Shown: piece after piece, positions 16,263 to 24,044 of the stretch | Layout: each line of letters begins with the position of its first letter | Numbering within the stretch: position 1 is the stretch's first letter | Source: JAFGLZ01 sp964622545 | GTDB taxonomy: Bacteria > Planctomycetota > Phycisphaerae > UBA1845 > JAFGLZ01 | NCBI GenBank assembly: GCA_964622545.1 | Contig: CAZUQM010000016.1 | Span: 1-64,000, forward strand | DNA: 64,000 nucleotides | Direction of reading: 5' to 3' | Position numbers and translations under genes: made by a program | Notes under the pieces: generated by a model | The model's input: only the letters and a program-made list of their open reading frames with translations | Told to the model about the DNA's origin: nothing | Database searches by the model: none

Positions 16263-17055
16263 GCGACGACTCCTCGCTTTCGGGGTTCGCTTCTGCCGGC
16301 CCCGCGTTCAGGGCGGCCCGCTCGCGTGCGAGCTTGTTCCGACGCTGAACGATCCACGTCAGCGCCGTCAGCCCGCCGCACACGGTCAGCGCGATCGCCG
16401 GCGTCTTGTTCATCACCGGCCACGTCCGCGCGGCCATCGGCTCGTCCCCCATCTCCCCGGGCCAACCGAGCGCGTCCAGCTCCACGTTCGAGATGTACAG
16501 CACACACGTGCCGCCGGCCTCGTCCTCGCCGTACACGTGCGGGACGTAGCGACCCGGCTTCGACTCGATCCGCCGATGGGCCTCGGCCAGCAGCTCGTCC
16601 CGGTCGCCGAAGACCACCGCGTCGTGAGGACACGCCTCCACGCACGCCGGCTGCTTGCCCTCGGCCTGACGGTCGGCGCACATCGAGCACTTCACCACGA
16701 ACGGCAGCGCCTTGTCCCACTCGTACCGCGGAATGCCGAACGGGCACGCCAACATGCAGTAGCGGCAGCCGATGCACTTCTCGGCGTCATAGACCACCGG
16801 CCCCTCCGGCGTCTTGCGGATCGCCCCGACCAGGCACGCGTCCACGCACGCCGGATGGACGCAATGCATGCACGCCTTTCGGGCGTAGGCCCTCGGTCCG
16901 ACCTGCACGATCGACAGCGCGCGCCGGCTCGACAAGCCGTCCGCCTGCCGCCGCGCCGCGAAGTGCTCCGGACCGAACCGGTTTGTCTCGGTGCAGGCCA
17001 CGACGCACTTCTCGCAGCCGACGCACCGCGTCACATCACACAGTATCGCCTTCAT
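16249..17055 (-). CDS. Four-cluster ferredoxin-like subunit (HmcB/DsrO-like) with C-terminal membrane anchor
   Basis: The 268-aa protein carries four cysteine sets for [4Fe-4S] clusters: CDVTRCVGCEKCVVAC, CMHCVHPACVDAC, CIGCRYCMLACPFG and CSMCADRQ followed by PACVEACPHDAV. It lacks an N-terminal Tat signal and instead has a single helix near residues 220-240 (TPAIALTVCGGLTALTWIV), so its clusters may face the cytoplasm, unlike classical DsrO. It starts inside the last codons of the NarI-like gene and overlaps the NrfD-cytochrome gene, which indicates translational coupling. Its role is to wire electrons between the quinone subunits and the HdrD-like protein. Confidence 0.9.
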   Translation of the reverse strand: MKAILCDVTRCVGCEKCVVACTETNRFGPEHFAARRQADGLSSRRALSIVQVGPRAYARKACMHCVHPACVDACLVGAIRKTPEGPVVYDAEKCIGCRYCMLACPFGIPRYEWDKALPFVVKCSMCADRQAEGKQPACVEACPHDAVVFGDRDELLAEAHRRIESKPGRYVPHVYGEDEAGGTCVLYISNVELDALGWPGEMGDEPMAARTWPVMNKTPAIALTVCGGLTALTWIVQRRNKLARERAALNAGPAEANPESEESSREHA

Positions 17056-17762
17056 GGCAGGGCGGGCTCCTTTCGGCCATGCAACGCAATGGCCACTTGA
17101 TCACCGGCACCGGCCGGGAACCGCCAGTAGACCTCCGAGGACACACGCTCGAACGGGAACAACACCGCGTGCGACAGCTTCGTGAACGGCATCAATGCCA
17201 TCACGAGGTTCCCGCTCAACACGTGAACGAGCATGGTCGCCTGGTAATCGAACGGGCTCCACAGCGGATGCATCGCCAGGAACCCCGAGAGGAACGGCGT
17301 CAGCAGCAGGATCAGCAGCCCGTAGTCGCTGGGCTGGCTCATGAACCGGGCCGCCGAGTGAAACGTGCGAATGCCCAACAGACCGAGTCCCGTGCCGATC
17401 GCCAGCACCGTCAGCGTATCGGCCAGGAACCGCGGCATCGCCCACCAGCTCACCCCGATGCCGCGCTCCCACAGCACGAGGTGCTCGGCCAGGAAGATCG
17501 GCACCAGGATCAACCCAACATGGAACACGAACGACAACACGCCGATGACCTGGCTCACCCGGTAGATGCGCGAGAGCGGAAACAACCAGACCGCGATCTC
17601 CCGGAGGTTCTTGGCGATCGGAAAGGGGTCGCTCGTCGCCCGACGCCACGATTGTCGGTACTCCCACGTCCGAAGGAACACCAACCGGCCGAGGCCGAGC
17701 ACCATCAGCAGGAAGCAGGCCGCGAACAGCGGGCCTCGCGCGAAACTCAGTGCGGATTCCAT
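17052..17762 (-). CDS. Cytochrome b-type membrane subunit (DsrM/HmcE/NarI-like)
   Basis: The 236-aa protein has five or so hydrophobic helices and reads as a nitrate-reductase gamma-type diheme cytochrome b (GVLSFVFHVGLILVPIFLAEH, with further His at ADTLTV to MHPL). Subunits of this kind oxidise or reduce menaquinone in DsrMKJOP and Hmc complexes. The ATG at 17762 is preferred because AAAGG lies 7 nt upstream; the GTG at 17768 in the same frame sits too close to that site. Its 3' end overlaps the next gene by 4 nt, and it starts just downstream of the HdrD-like gene. Confidence 0.85.
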   Translation of the reverse strand: MESALSFARGPLFAACFLLMVLGLGRLVFLRTWEYRQSWRRATSDPFPIAKNLREIAVWLFPLSRIYRVSQVIGVLSFVFHVGLILVPIFLAEHLVLWERGIGVSWWAMPRFLADTLTVLAIGTGLGLLGIRTFHSAARFMSQPSDYGLLILLLTPFLSGFLAMHPLWSPFDYQATMLVHVLSGNLVMALMPFTKLSHAVLFPFERVSSEVYWRFPAGAGDQVAIALHGRKEPALP

Positions 17763-17773
17763 CAGCACACCTT

Positions 17774-19253
17774 TCAGTTCGATTCGGTATCTGCGGCGAC
17801 CGCGGCCGCCTCATCGCCCGTGCCGCTCTCGCCCGTCGCCGACCCGTTGCCGCCCTCGAGCCGGATGGCACGCAGCACCAGATCGTGCAGCCCGACCACC
17901 TCCATCGGCAGCTCGTAGAACTGGATCAGCTCGCGAAGCTGCTTCTTGCAGTTCGCGCACGGCGAGACGACGTACTGCGCCCCGGTCGCGCGGAGCTGGT
18001 CGGCCTTGACCTTCCCCGCCACCTTCATCCGGTAGTCGTGCACCTCATCCACCGAGACCGTCCCCCCCCCCGCCGCCACAGCAGTAGTTGTCCACGCCGT
18101 GAGGCGTCATCTCCACGAAGTTCGAGCACATCGCCCGAAGGATCTCCCGCGGCTGCTCCACCACCCAGCCCGACCGCGCGATGTTGCACGGATCGTGATA
18201 CGTCACCGACTCGGGTATGGCGTCGCGGTCCAACTGGATGCGACCCTCCCGCAGGGCCTTGGCCGTGTACTCCACGAAGTTGATCACCGGATACTTGGTC
18301 GCCCCCGCGAACTGAGGCACGTAGAACTTGGCCGACCGCGATGCGTGCCCGCACTCCCCGACCAGGATCTTCCGGCCGCGGAGACGCGTCACCTCACCCA
18401 CGAGCCGGCGGATCACATGCTCCAACACGTGGTCGCTGTAGAACAGGCCGTAGTTGATGCCGTCGAAGAACTCCGTGCCGATCGTCCAGTTGTCGCCGTC
18501 GCCGGCCGCGTGCATCACGGCCAGATTGCCCATCAGCGTGTCGGCCTCCATCAGGTAGTCGCTGACGGCCGGGAAGAAGACGTACTCCACGTCCTCCTTG
18601 TCCACGGGGAACTTCAGCTTGATGCCCTTCATCTCCTCGAGCTCCTCCTCCATGAACTCGAGGTTGTCGATCAGGGCCGGTACGGGCACGGCCGAGGTGT
18701 TGTGCGATGTGCCGTGGAGCTGCTCGCGGGTGCTGACCTGCAAGGCCTTCGGCACGACGCCGATCTCGCTGAGGATGTACCGGCCCAGGTGCGTGATCAG
18801 CCCGTGGTCCACCCCCATCGGACATTCCAGCGTGCAGCGCCGACACGCCGTGCAGCGGTAGAACGACTCGGCCATCTCGTCGATGTCGCGCTCGGTGAGC
18901 ACGCCGTTGCCCCGCGCGTGCGCCCGGAACCACCCCCCCACGGTGAAGTACGAGCGGTAAACTCCCAGCAGCAGTTCAGAGCGGTAGCAGGGGATGTCCT
19001 TCGGATCGCCCGTGGCCTGATAGATCTGGCAGGTGCAGGCGCATCGGGTGCAGCGCGTCGTGCCCTGGGCGTAGGTCTCCAGCACGGGTCCGTAGTTCGT
19101 GTGCTCCAGGACCGTGGCGAAGGTCTTGAGGAACGCCGACACGCGATCGCCGTTGCCCGGCTGTTCCACGTGATAGACGTACTGGTGCGCCGGCAGTTCC
19201 GGAAGGCCGTCCGAGCCCTGCGTGCCGTTGTCGATCGGAGTGATCACGGGCAT
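17774..19253 (-). CDS. HdrD/DsrK/HmcF-like iron-sulfur protein, frameshifted at a poly-G run
   Basis: Reading from 19253 (ATG; a GTG at 19247 is better spaced from AAGGAG), the protein has two [4Fe-4S] motifs (CTRCACTCQIYQ and CTACRRCTLECPMG) and the first CCG-type region. It then reaches NYCCGGGGG and terminates at about 18045. The C-terminal ~95 residues (TVSVDEVHDYRMKVAG, then SPCANCKKQLREL) continue in another frame to 17774. The switch lies on ten Gs (plus-strand Cs at 18062-18071); nine would restore one frame of about 490 residues with an intact second CCG domain. A sequencing or assembly indel is most likely. The product is the catalytic-type subunit of the membrane redox complex, placed first in the operon. 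Confidence 0.85.
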
Positions 19254-19285
19254 CTCCTTGTGTGACGATCGCGCGTTGCCGTACC

Positions 19286-19307
19286 GCGTTGCTCACCGAA
19301 GCAACGC
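19286..19307. promoter_or_regulatory. Inverted repeat GCGTTGCT-N6-AGCAACGC near the operon start
   Basis: A perfect 8-bp inverted repeat with a 6-nt spacer lies 33 bp upstream of the HdrD-like start, just downstream of the predicted sigma-54 start site. It shares the half-site GTTGC with the palindrome at 19512-19525. Confidence 0.6.
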
Positions 19308-19334
19308 AAGCGCTGAGACTCCGCCAAGCCCATG

Positions 19335-19350
19335 AGCAAACCTCGTGCCA
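19335..19350 (-). promoter_or_regulatory. Sigma-54 (-24/-12) promoter of the redox operon
   Basis: On the minus strand the sequence reads TGGCACG-AGGT-TTGCT. It matches the consensus TGGCACG-N4-TTGCW at every conserved base, including the GG and GC dinucleotides at the correct spacing. Transcription should begin near 19325, about 70 nt before the HdrD-like start codon. Confidence 0.8.
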
Positions 19351-19511
19351 GATCGCGGCAAAGCCGTCCGAGCGCGACGTCCGATACCATCACGATGCAT
19401 CGCGCGACGCGCGCCATACCCACGCCCAAGCCGATTCCGAACGTGTTTCCGCCGAAGACGCCTCTCGAACACCCCGCCCTTGCGCGGCGGAGGCAACCTG
19501 CTGCAAGCGAG

Positions 19512-19537
19512 CGTTGCATGCAACGTGTCATGCAACG
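19512..19537. promoter_or_regulatory. Probable enhancer-binding site: 14-bp palindrome plus half-site
   Basis: CGTTGCATGCAACG (19512-19525) is a perfect palindrome. A further half-site TGCAACG follows at about 19531. It lies roughly 190 bp upstream of the predicted sigma-54 start, the usual distance for activator sites of sigma-54 promoters. Confidence 0.6.
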
Positions 19538-19643
19538 GCAACGACGATGCGTTCGACCTGCATCACCGCATCAACGCACCGATCCGACGCCTCGCTGCGA
19601 ATGGCCCGCCAATTGCATGAGCCCCCACCACAAGGACATGGTT

Positions 19644-20549
19644 ATGCGCGCAGCTATACCTCTCTACGGTTCGCGGGTCTCGCCTCGGTTCCCGTTCGCC
19701 GAGCAAACGTTGATCGTTGAATTGCGAAACGGTCGCGTTGCAGGACGAAAGATTGTCGAAACAGGCAGGCTGCCCGACGCAGAGCGACTCGAGCAGCTCT
19801 CCGACCTGGCCATCGACGTCTTCGTCTGTGGCGCCGTCGACCCCGTCTTCATGGCCGAGGCCGGCAGCCTGGGCATCCAGGTCATACCCGACGTGGCCGG
19901 GGAGCAGGACGAGGTCCTCGACCTGCTCGCCCGGGGGCGGCTCCTGCCGGGCCACGGCACCTACGCCGGCTCGACGCCTGAGGAGTCGACCCAGGAGATC
20001 GACTGCGTCGCCTGCCTCGAGCGCGTCTGCCTCCACGGCAAGCCCTGCCCCGGGCTCATCCGCGACCTGCACGGCACCCCCGCCAAGACCGATCAGATCC
20101 AGATGCTCGACGTGGCCACCGACATCGCCTGGGAGACCGAGCGACGCCTCTGCCGCGTGGCCGAGTTCGTGCACTTCTGCCACGAGATGCGCTTCGAGCA
20201 CGTCGGCGTGGCCTTCTGTGTCGAGCTGTCTCGCGAGACGCAGATCCTCACGCATCTGCTCCGTCGGTACGAGTGGCCCGGCAACATCCGCGAGCTCGAG
20301 AACGCCATCGAGCACGCCTTCGTCATCTGTCAGGGCGAGGAGAGCGAGCCGCAGCACCTGCCCGATCGCATCCTCAACGCCACGCGTGAGGGCAACGGCC
20401 CGGCCACGCGCCCGCTGAACACCTCCCCCGAGTCCGTCATCCGTGAGTGCCTCCACCGAAACGACGGCGACCGCGCCAAGACCGCCCGAGAGCTCGGCAT
20501 GCACCGCACCACCCTATGGCGCAAGATGCGTCAATACGGCATAGCCTAA
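19644..20549 (+). CDS. Chimeric regulator: NifX/dinitrogenase-cofactor domain + DUF1847-like Cys domain + sigma-54-activator lid + Fis HTH, no AAA+ domain
   Basis: The 301-aa protein starts with a NifX/NifB-type fold (residues 1-105: IPLYGSRVSPRFPFAEQ, VCGAVDP, VAGEQDEVLDLL). A Cys-rich stretch follows (CVACLERVCLHGKPC, 121-135), then a DUF1847-like segment (171-200, RVAEFVHFCHEMRFEHVGVA). Residues 209-229 are the lid helices of an NtrC-type activator (YEWPGNIRELENAIEHAF), and 260-301 are a Fis-like helix-turn-helix. The ~240-residue AAA+ ATPase that normally precedes the lid is absent. The ATG at 19644 has AAGGA at a 7-nt spacing. It probably binds the palindromes beside it, but could not itself open a sigma-54 promoter. 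An in-frame deletion fusion or a misassembly is possible. Confidence 0.7.
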   Translation: MRAAIPLYGSRVSPRFPFAEQTLIVELRNGRVAGRKIVETGRLPDAERLEQLSDLAIDVFVCGAVDPVFMAEAGSLGIQVIPDVAGEQDEVLDLLARGRLLPGHGTYAGSTPEESTQEIDCVACLERVCLHGKPCPGLIRDLHGTPAKTDQIQMLDVATDIAWETERRLCRVAEFVHFCHEMRFEHVGVAFCVELSRETQILTHLLRRYEWPGNIRELENAIEHAFVICQGEESEPQHLPDRILNATREGNGPATRPLNTSPESVIRECLHRNDGDRAKTARELGMHRTTLWRKMRQYGIA

Positions 20550-20593
20550 GCCGTACCCATCGGGACGCCCCAGGATGCACGCCGTGGTTGGAG

Positions 20594-20752
20594 CTAGCAC
20601 TACAGCGCAAGGTAATCTGTAAGGCGCTGCAGGTGATAAGGTTATGTACCCCGCCATGGAAGCCGCCCTGTGAGTCACGAACTATGCCGTCGCCAAGGAC
20701 TTATCGATGGCTCGCTCCGGCAAACGAGGGCGACCTTGCGCTGTAGTGCTAG
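20594..20752. mobile_element. MITE with perfect 20-bp terminal inverted repeats, CTAG-flanked
   Basis: The left end CTAGCACTACAGCGCAAGGT and the reverse complement of the right end are identical over 20 bp. CTAG closes both sides (20594-20597 and 20749-20752). The 159-bp element has no coding capacity. Its right CTAG is also the left end of the neighbouring MITE copy C, so it inserted into, or next to, the CTAG of another element. A TA duplication inside CTAG fits IS630-type mobilisation. Confidence 0.85.
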
Positions 20753-20965
20753 TCGTCCAATACCATGGAATCCGTCGGCTTCCCAGCTTCAGGGCCGCCG
20801 CCGGAGATGCGCCCACCTCGGATCGATGCCGCGCCGGAGACGCGACCGTGAGGGAGCGTTGCTGTCCAAGTGCCCCAACAACACAGCTCCGTGACGGTCG
20901 CTGCTCTGAGTGGCGTCTCGCCCTCCCGATGGAAGGCCACAAAGACACGTGTGGCGCGGTTACTC
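20749..20965 (+). mobile_element. Diverged MITE copy C (A/B family)
   Basis: It starts CTAGTCGTCCAATACC and shares with copies A and B the central GAGACGCGACYGTGARGGAG stretch, the CAACAACACAGCTCC block and the end CACAAAGACACGTGTGG. It has about 33 extra bases in its left half. The right end lacks a clean CTAG, so the boundary is approximate. Confidence 0.65.
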
Positions 20966-21130
20966 GTGCCTCACCACATTCGTTCTTGTAGGTTCGGATC
21001 GGCATGGTTGGTCACGATGGCACACCGTTCCGGGTGCCACTGGCGGCTCGACCGCCAGTGTCCGCACGGGCAGGCAAGTGAGCCCATGGCACCCAGCGGA
21101 CCGACAGATTCAAATGAGTCGGACTACTGG
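20966..21130 (-). mobile_element. Diverged MITE copy D (A/B family, opposite orientation)
   Basis: Read on the minus strand from about 21130 it begins CAGTAGTCCGACTC, then TTGAATCTGTCGG, and ends GATCCGAACCTACAAGAACG. These are clear relatives of the ends of copy A. Its centre is replaced by a different hairpin, with CACTGGCGG and CCGCCAGTG around CTCGA, nested inside GGGTGCC/GGCACCC. It lies tail-to-tail with copy C. Confidence 0.6.
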
Positions 21131-21449
21131 TCTGTCGCCGGACTCGCCGCGCCCTTGACCTTGCGGCGCTGCCCCTCCGGACGCGGTCGGCACGGCGGTT
21201 TGATGATAAAGGAATCCGACACCGCTGATCCTCCCGTCTGGCCACCCGGCCCGCGCCGAGCCTGAACCCCCTCGGATCGTCGCCCCACCCGAGACGCCAC
21301 CCGGCGGGATACCCGGGGCCCGACAGCTCGTGCCTATTCCTACCTCTTGATGTCATCGCCCAGCGCCTTGACCGTCGGCCCTTCCCGCGCCCTCCAACCT
21401 CTACAGGCGTGAGGCGCCACTACCCGAGCCGACCGAAGAGAGCTCGCAA

Positions 21450-22202
21450 ATGGTCGACACAACCTTCGTCGCCGTGATGCTGGCCAGCCTGTTGGCCTGC
21501 GGCGTGACCACGTTCGGGATCCACCTGATCAGCAGGCACGAGCCATGGGCACGAGCGCGTTCGGTGCACTTCATCGGCTTCGCCGGGGGGATGCTCCTGA
21601 CGGTCTCCCTGCTCCATATCATTCCCAAGGCCATCGGGCAGACCGCCGCGGCCCCGGCCCTGCTCTTGGCGGGTTTCCTCGTCCTGTACCTGCTCAACGG
21701 CCTGCTCCGCGTGTTTCTCTGCAAAGGTGAGAACGAAGCCGCCCCGATCGGACTCGTCCCCATGCTCGGCATCGGGCTGCACTCGTTCATCGACGGCTTC
21801 ATCTATAGCGTGGTGTTCTCGGTCAGCCTCTTCACCGGGGTCCTCGCGGCCGTGGGCATGGTCCTGCACGAGCTGCCCGAAGGCATCGTGGTCTACGTCG
21901 CCCTGCAGCGGGGACGGTATGAGGGTCGTCGCGCCTGGGTCTACGCCTTCCTTGCGGCCGGCGCGACCACCCCGCTCGGCGCGCTGCTGGCCTACCCCAT
22001 CGTCAAGGATCTGAGCGGCGCGGTCTTGGGTGGCATGCTTGCGGTCTCGGCAGGAGCCCTGCTCTACGTGGCCGCGTCGCACCTCTTGCCGCAGCTCGAT
22101 GAAGAGAAGCGTCCCCTCAGCATGCTGTCGTTCCTTGGCGGTGTCGTTGTCGGCGTAGTCCTCATCGCCGTCACCACGCACCTGCGCTCAGTCGGTAGTT
22201 GA
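21450..22202 (+). CDS. ZIP family divalent metal transporter
   Basis: The 250-aa protein has about eight hydrophobic helices. It carries the two ZIP metal-site motifs HSFIDG (residues 111-116) and HELPEG (140-145), which lie in the fourth and fifth helices of this family and bind zinc or iron in transit. A short loop with KGENEAAPIG separates the two halves. There is an ATG at 21450, and no strong ribosome site is visible before it (GAAGAGAG, about 11 nt upstream). The metal imported (or exported) cannot be decided. It is convergent with gap, and no Fur or Zur box was recognised upstream. Confidence 0.92.
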   Translation: MVDTTFVAVMLASLLACGVTTFGIHLISRHEPWARARSVHFIGFAGGMLLTVSLLHIIPKAIGQTAAAPALLLAGFLVLYLLNGLLRVFLCKGENEAAPIGLVPMLGIGLHSFIDGFIYSVVFSVSLFTGVLAAVGMVLHELPEGIVVYVALQRGRYEGRRAWVYAFLAAGATTPLGALLAYPIVKDLSGAVLGGMLAVSAGALLYVAASHLLPQLDEEKRPLSMLSFLGGVVVGVVLIAVTTHLRSVGS

Positions 22203-22310
22203 GCTCGCAGCAGGATCGGCCACGTGTCGGCGAGGGCTCCGATGGGCCTCATACCGGACGGCCTGCCAAAGCGAGCGAGCCTGCTTGAGCGATCGGCGCA
22301 GACCTGGGAT

Positions 22311-23303
22311 TCAGCCCGCCATCCGTCGCGCCATGTCGATCAACCTTGAGGAGAAGCCCCACTCGTTGTCGTACCAGCCCATCACCTTGATGAGTTCGCC
22401 GTTGACGACGTTCGTGTGCTCCGAGGCCAGGATGCAACTGTGCGCGTTGCCCACGATGTCGTGCGAGACCAGCGGGGCGGGCGCGACGGTCAACACGCCC
22501 CGACCGCGATCCTCGGCGTACCGCCGGAACACCTTGTTCACCTCGTCAATGGACGTGGACGACTTCACGTGACACGTGAGATCCGTGATCGAGCCGCACG
22601 GAATAGGAACACGCAGCGCCATGCCGTCCAGCTTGCCGTCGAGCTCAGGGATGATCTTGCCGATCATCTGGGCCGCGCCGGTGGTCGTCGGCACGATGTT
22701 CGAAGCCGCCGCCCTGCCCCGTGTGAACCTCTTGGCCGGGGCGTCGACCAGACCTTGACTGGCCGTATAGGCATGCACCGTCGTCATCAGACCGCGGAGG
22801 ATGCCGAACGCGTCGTGCACCACCTTGGCCATGGGCGTCAGGCAATTCGTCGTGCAGCTTCCGATGGTCACGATCGTATGCCGGTCGGGCTGGTAGGTGT
22901 CCTCGTTGACGCCGAGGATAAAATCGCCGTCCACCTCCGACTTGGCCGGCGCCGTGATCAGCACCTTCCTGGCCCCCGCCTCGAGGTGCTTCTGGGCGTC
23001 CTCGCGTTTGCGAAACACGCCGCTTGACTCAAGCACGACGTCGACGCCGTCGTCCTTGTGGGGCAGGTCGGCCGGCGACGTCTCGTTGCTGATCGGCACC
23101 GTCTTCTCACCGACGCGTAACGTATCGCCGCTCGCTTGGACCTCGTGCCGATAGACGCCATAGACCGAATCGTAGCGCAGCAGGTAGGCCAGCGTCTCGG
23201 CGTCCACGATGTCGTTGATCCGAACGACGTCCACACCCTGGTCCAGGGCGATCTTGAACGCCGCGCGCCCGATCCGCCCGAAGCCGTTGATCATCAGTCG
23301 CAT
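22311..23303 (-). CDS. gap: Glyceraldehyde-3-phosphate dehydrogenase, type I
   Basis: The enzyme oxidises glyceraldehyde 3-phosphate to 1,3-bisphosphoglycerate with NAD in glycolysis, and runs in reverse in gluconeogenesis. The 330-aa product has the Rossmann start INGFGRIGR and the acidic NAD-selecting residues in RINDIVD. The active site SCTTNCL has the catalytic cysteine at position 150. Other family blocks are HAYTASQGLVDAPAKRFTRGRAAA and the C-terminal WYDNEWGFSSRL. GGAAGG precedes the ATG at 23303. The gene stands alone, with no pgk or tpi beside it. Confidence 0.96.
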   Translation of the reverse strand: MRLMINGFGRIGRAAFKIALDQGVDVVRINDIVDAETLAYLLRYDSVYGVYRHEVQASGDTLRVGEKTVPISNETSPADLPHKDDGVDVVLESSGVFRKREDAQKHLEAGARKVLITAPAKSEVDGDFILGVNEDTYQPDRHTIVTIGSCTTNCLTPMAKVVHDAFGILRGLMTTVHAYTASQGLVDAPAKRFTRGRAAASNIVPTTTGAAQMIGKIIPELDGKLDGMALRVPIPCGSITDLTCHVKSSTSIDEVNKVFRRYAEDRGRGVLTVAPAPLVSHDIVGNAHSCILASEHTNVVNGELIKVMGWYDNEWGFSSRLIDMARRMAG

Positions 23304-24044
23304 GGTTGTCCGCCTTCCAGGTAGGCCTGGGTTTGAACGGTCTCGGCCCGACCGCTGACCGTTTCAGACGGTCCGGCTCGATCTCGCCCGCTTGCTCCGC
23401 GAGGCCGCCGCGCCGATGCCGTCTCGAGATGGTCCACCATGGTGCAGCTTGCCTCAACCAGGTGAGCGAATCCTGAAATCGAGATGACGTGCGCTTAATC
23501 AGACCGTCGTCGCATCCGAGCTGTCAAGCTATTGCACACGTTGCTCGCCCACAGGGAAGCCGGACCTGACGTGTCGCGTCCGGTGCGGTCACAGCCCTAC
23601 GCGGGTTCCCAGCTCATCCACGACCTCACGGGGTGGACCCAACGGCACCCCGGTTATCGGGCCTGAGGGACGGAAAGCTACACGCCACGGGCAGTTTGCG
23701 GTTCATAAACAAACACATGATTTTGCGTCGATCTATACCCACATCTGATTGAGTGTTCGGTATGATATATTGTAAACACCGGGGCGCAAAAGGGTTAGGT
23801 TTTCCGCCGCTCATCGCCGCAACGCCAAGCTGGCTTATGACTTAGAAGCTCTTAGCCCCAGCTGAGTCCTAACCTGAGCGACGCTGATTCCTACCAACTT
23901 CACGCAAGCGTTTGACGATGTGTGAAGAAGCAGTGACCTTCATAAAGCGATGCTTCTGTCGACCTGAACATCGCTGAGGCCATGCATCTCATAGACCCAT
24001 CGAGGTGGGCACGACCTCGAGGACACGATCACAGGAGATCAACC
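23304..24044. other. 740-bp spacer with an AT-rich island
   Basis: No gene is convincing. Positions 23700-23785 are strikingly AT-rich for this genome and include TATGAT (23761-23766) overlapping TATATT and a TTGAGT box. This may be the promoter of the 24045 lipoprotein gene, giving a leader of about 270 nt. The leader region 23850-23990 could hold structured RNA, but no known family was recognised. Confidence 0.5.

Larger units (their letters stand above)
19254..19643. promoter_or_regulatory. Divergent regulatory region of the redox operon and its putative regulator
   Basis: This spacer lies between the divergent HdrD-like and NifX-chimera genes. It holds a sigma-54 promoter facing the operon and two inverted repeats built on the same half-site, GTTGC/GCAAC. 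No coding frame here is convincing. Confidence 0.7.
20550..21449. other. 900-bp spacer made largely of nested MITE copies
   Basis: No gene is supported. From left to right it contains a 159-bp element with perfect terminal repeats, a diverged copy of the A/B MITE on the plus strand, and a further diverged copy on the minus strand. Then come about 300 bp without a recognised feature, leading into the ZIP gene. Confidence 0.7.

Noticed and set aside
15738..17918. 726-aa plus-strand open frame over the redox operon
   Set aside because: Shadow of the minus-strand operon, with no motif and Arg/Pro/His bias.
23626..23814. 62-aa minus-strand frame in the AT-rich island
   Set aside because: No ribosome site, no recognisable domain, and it covers a likely promoter region.
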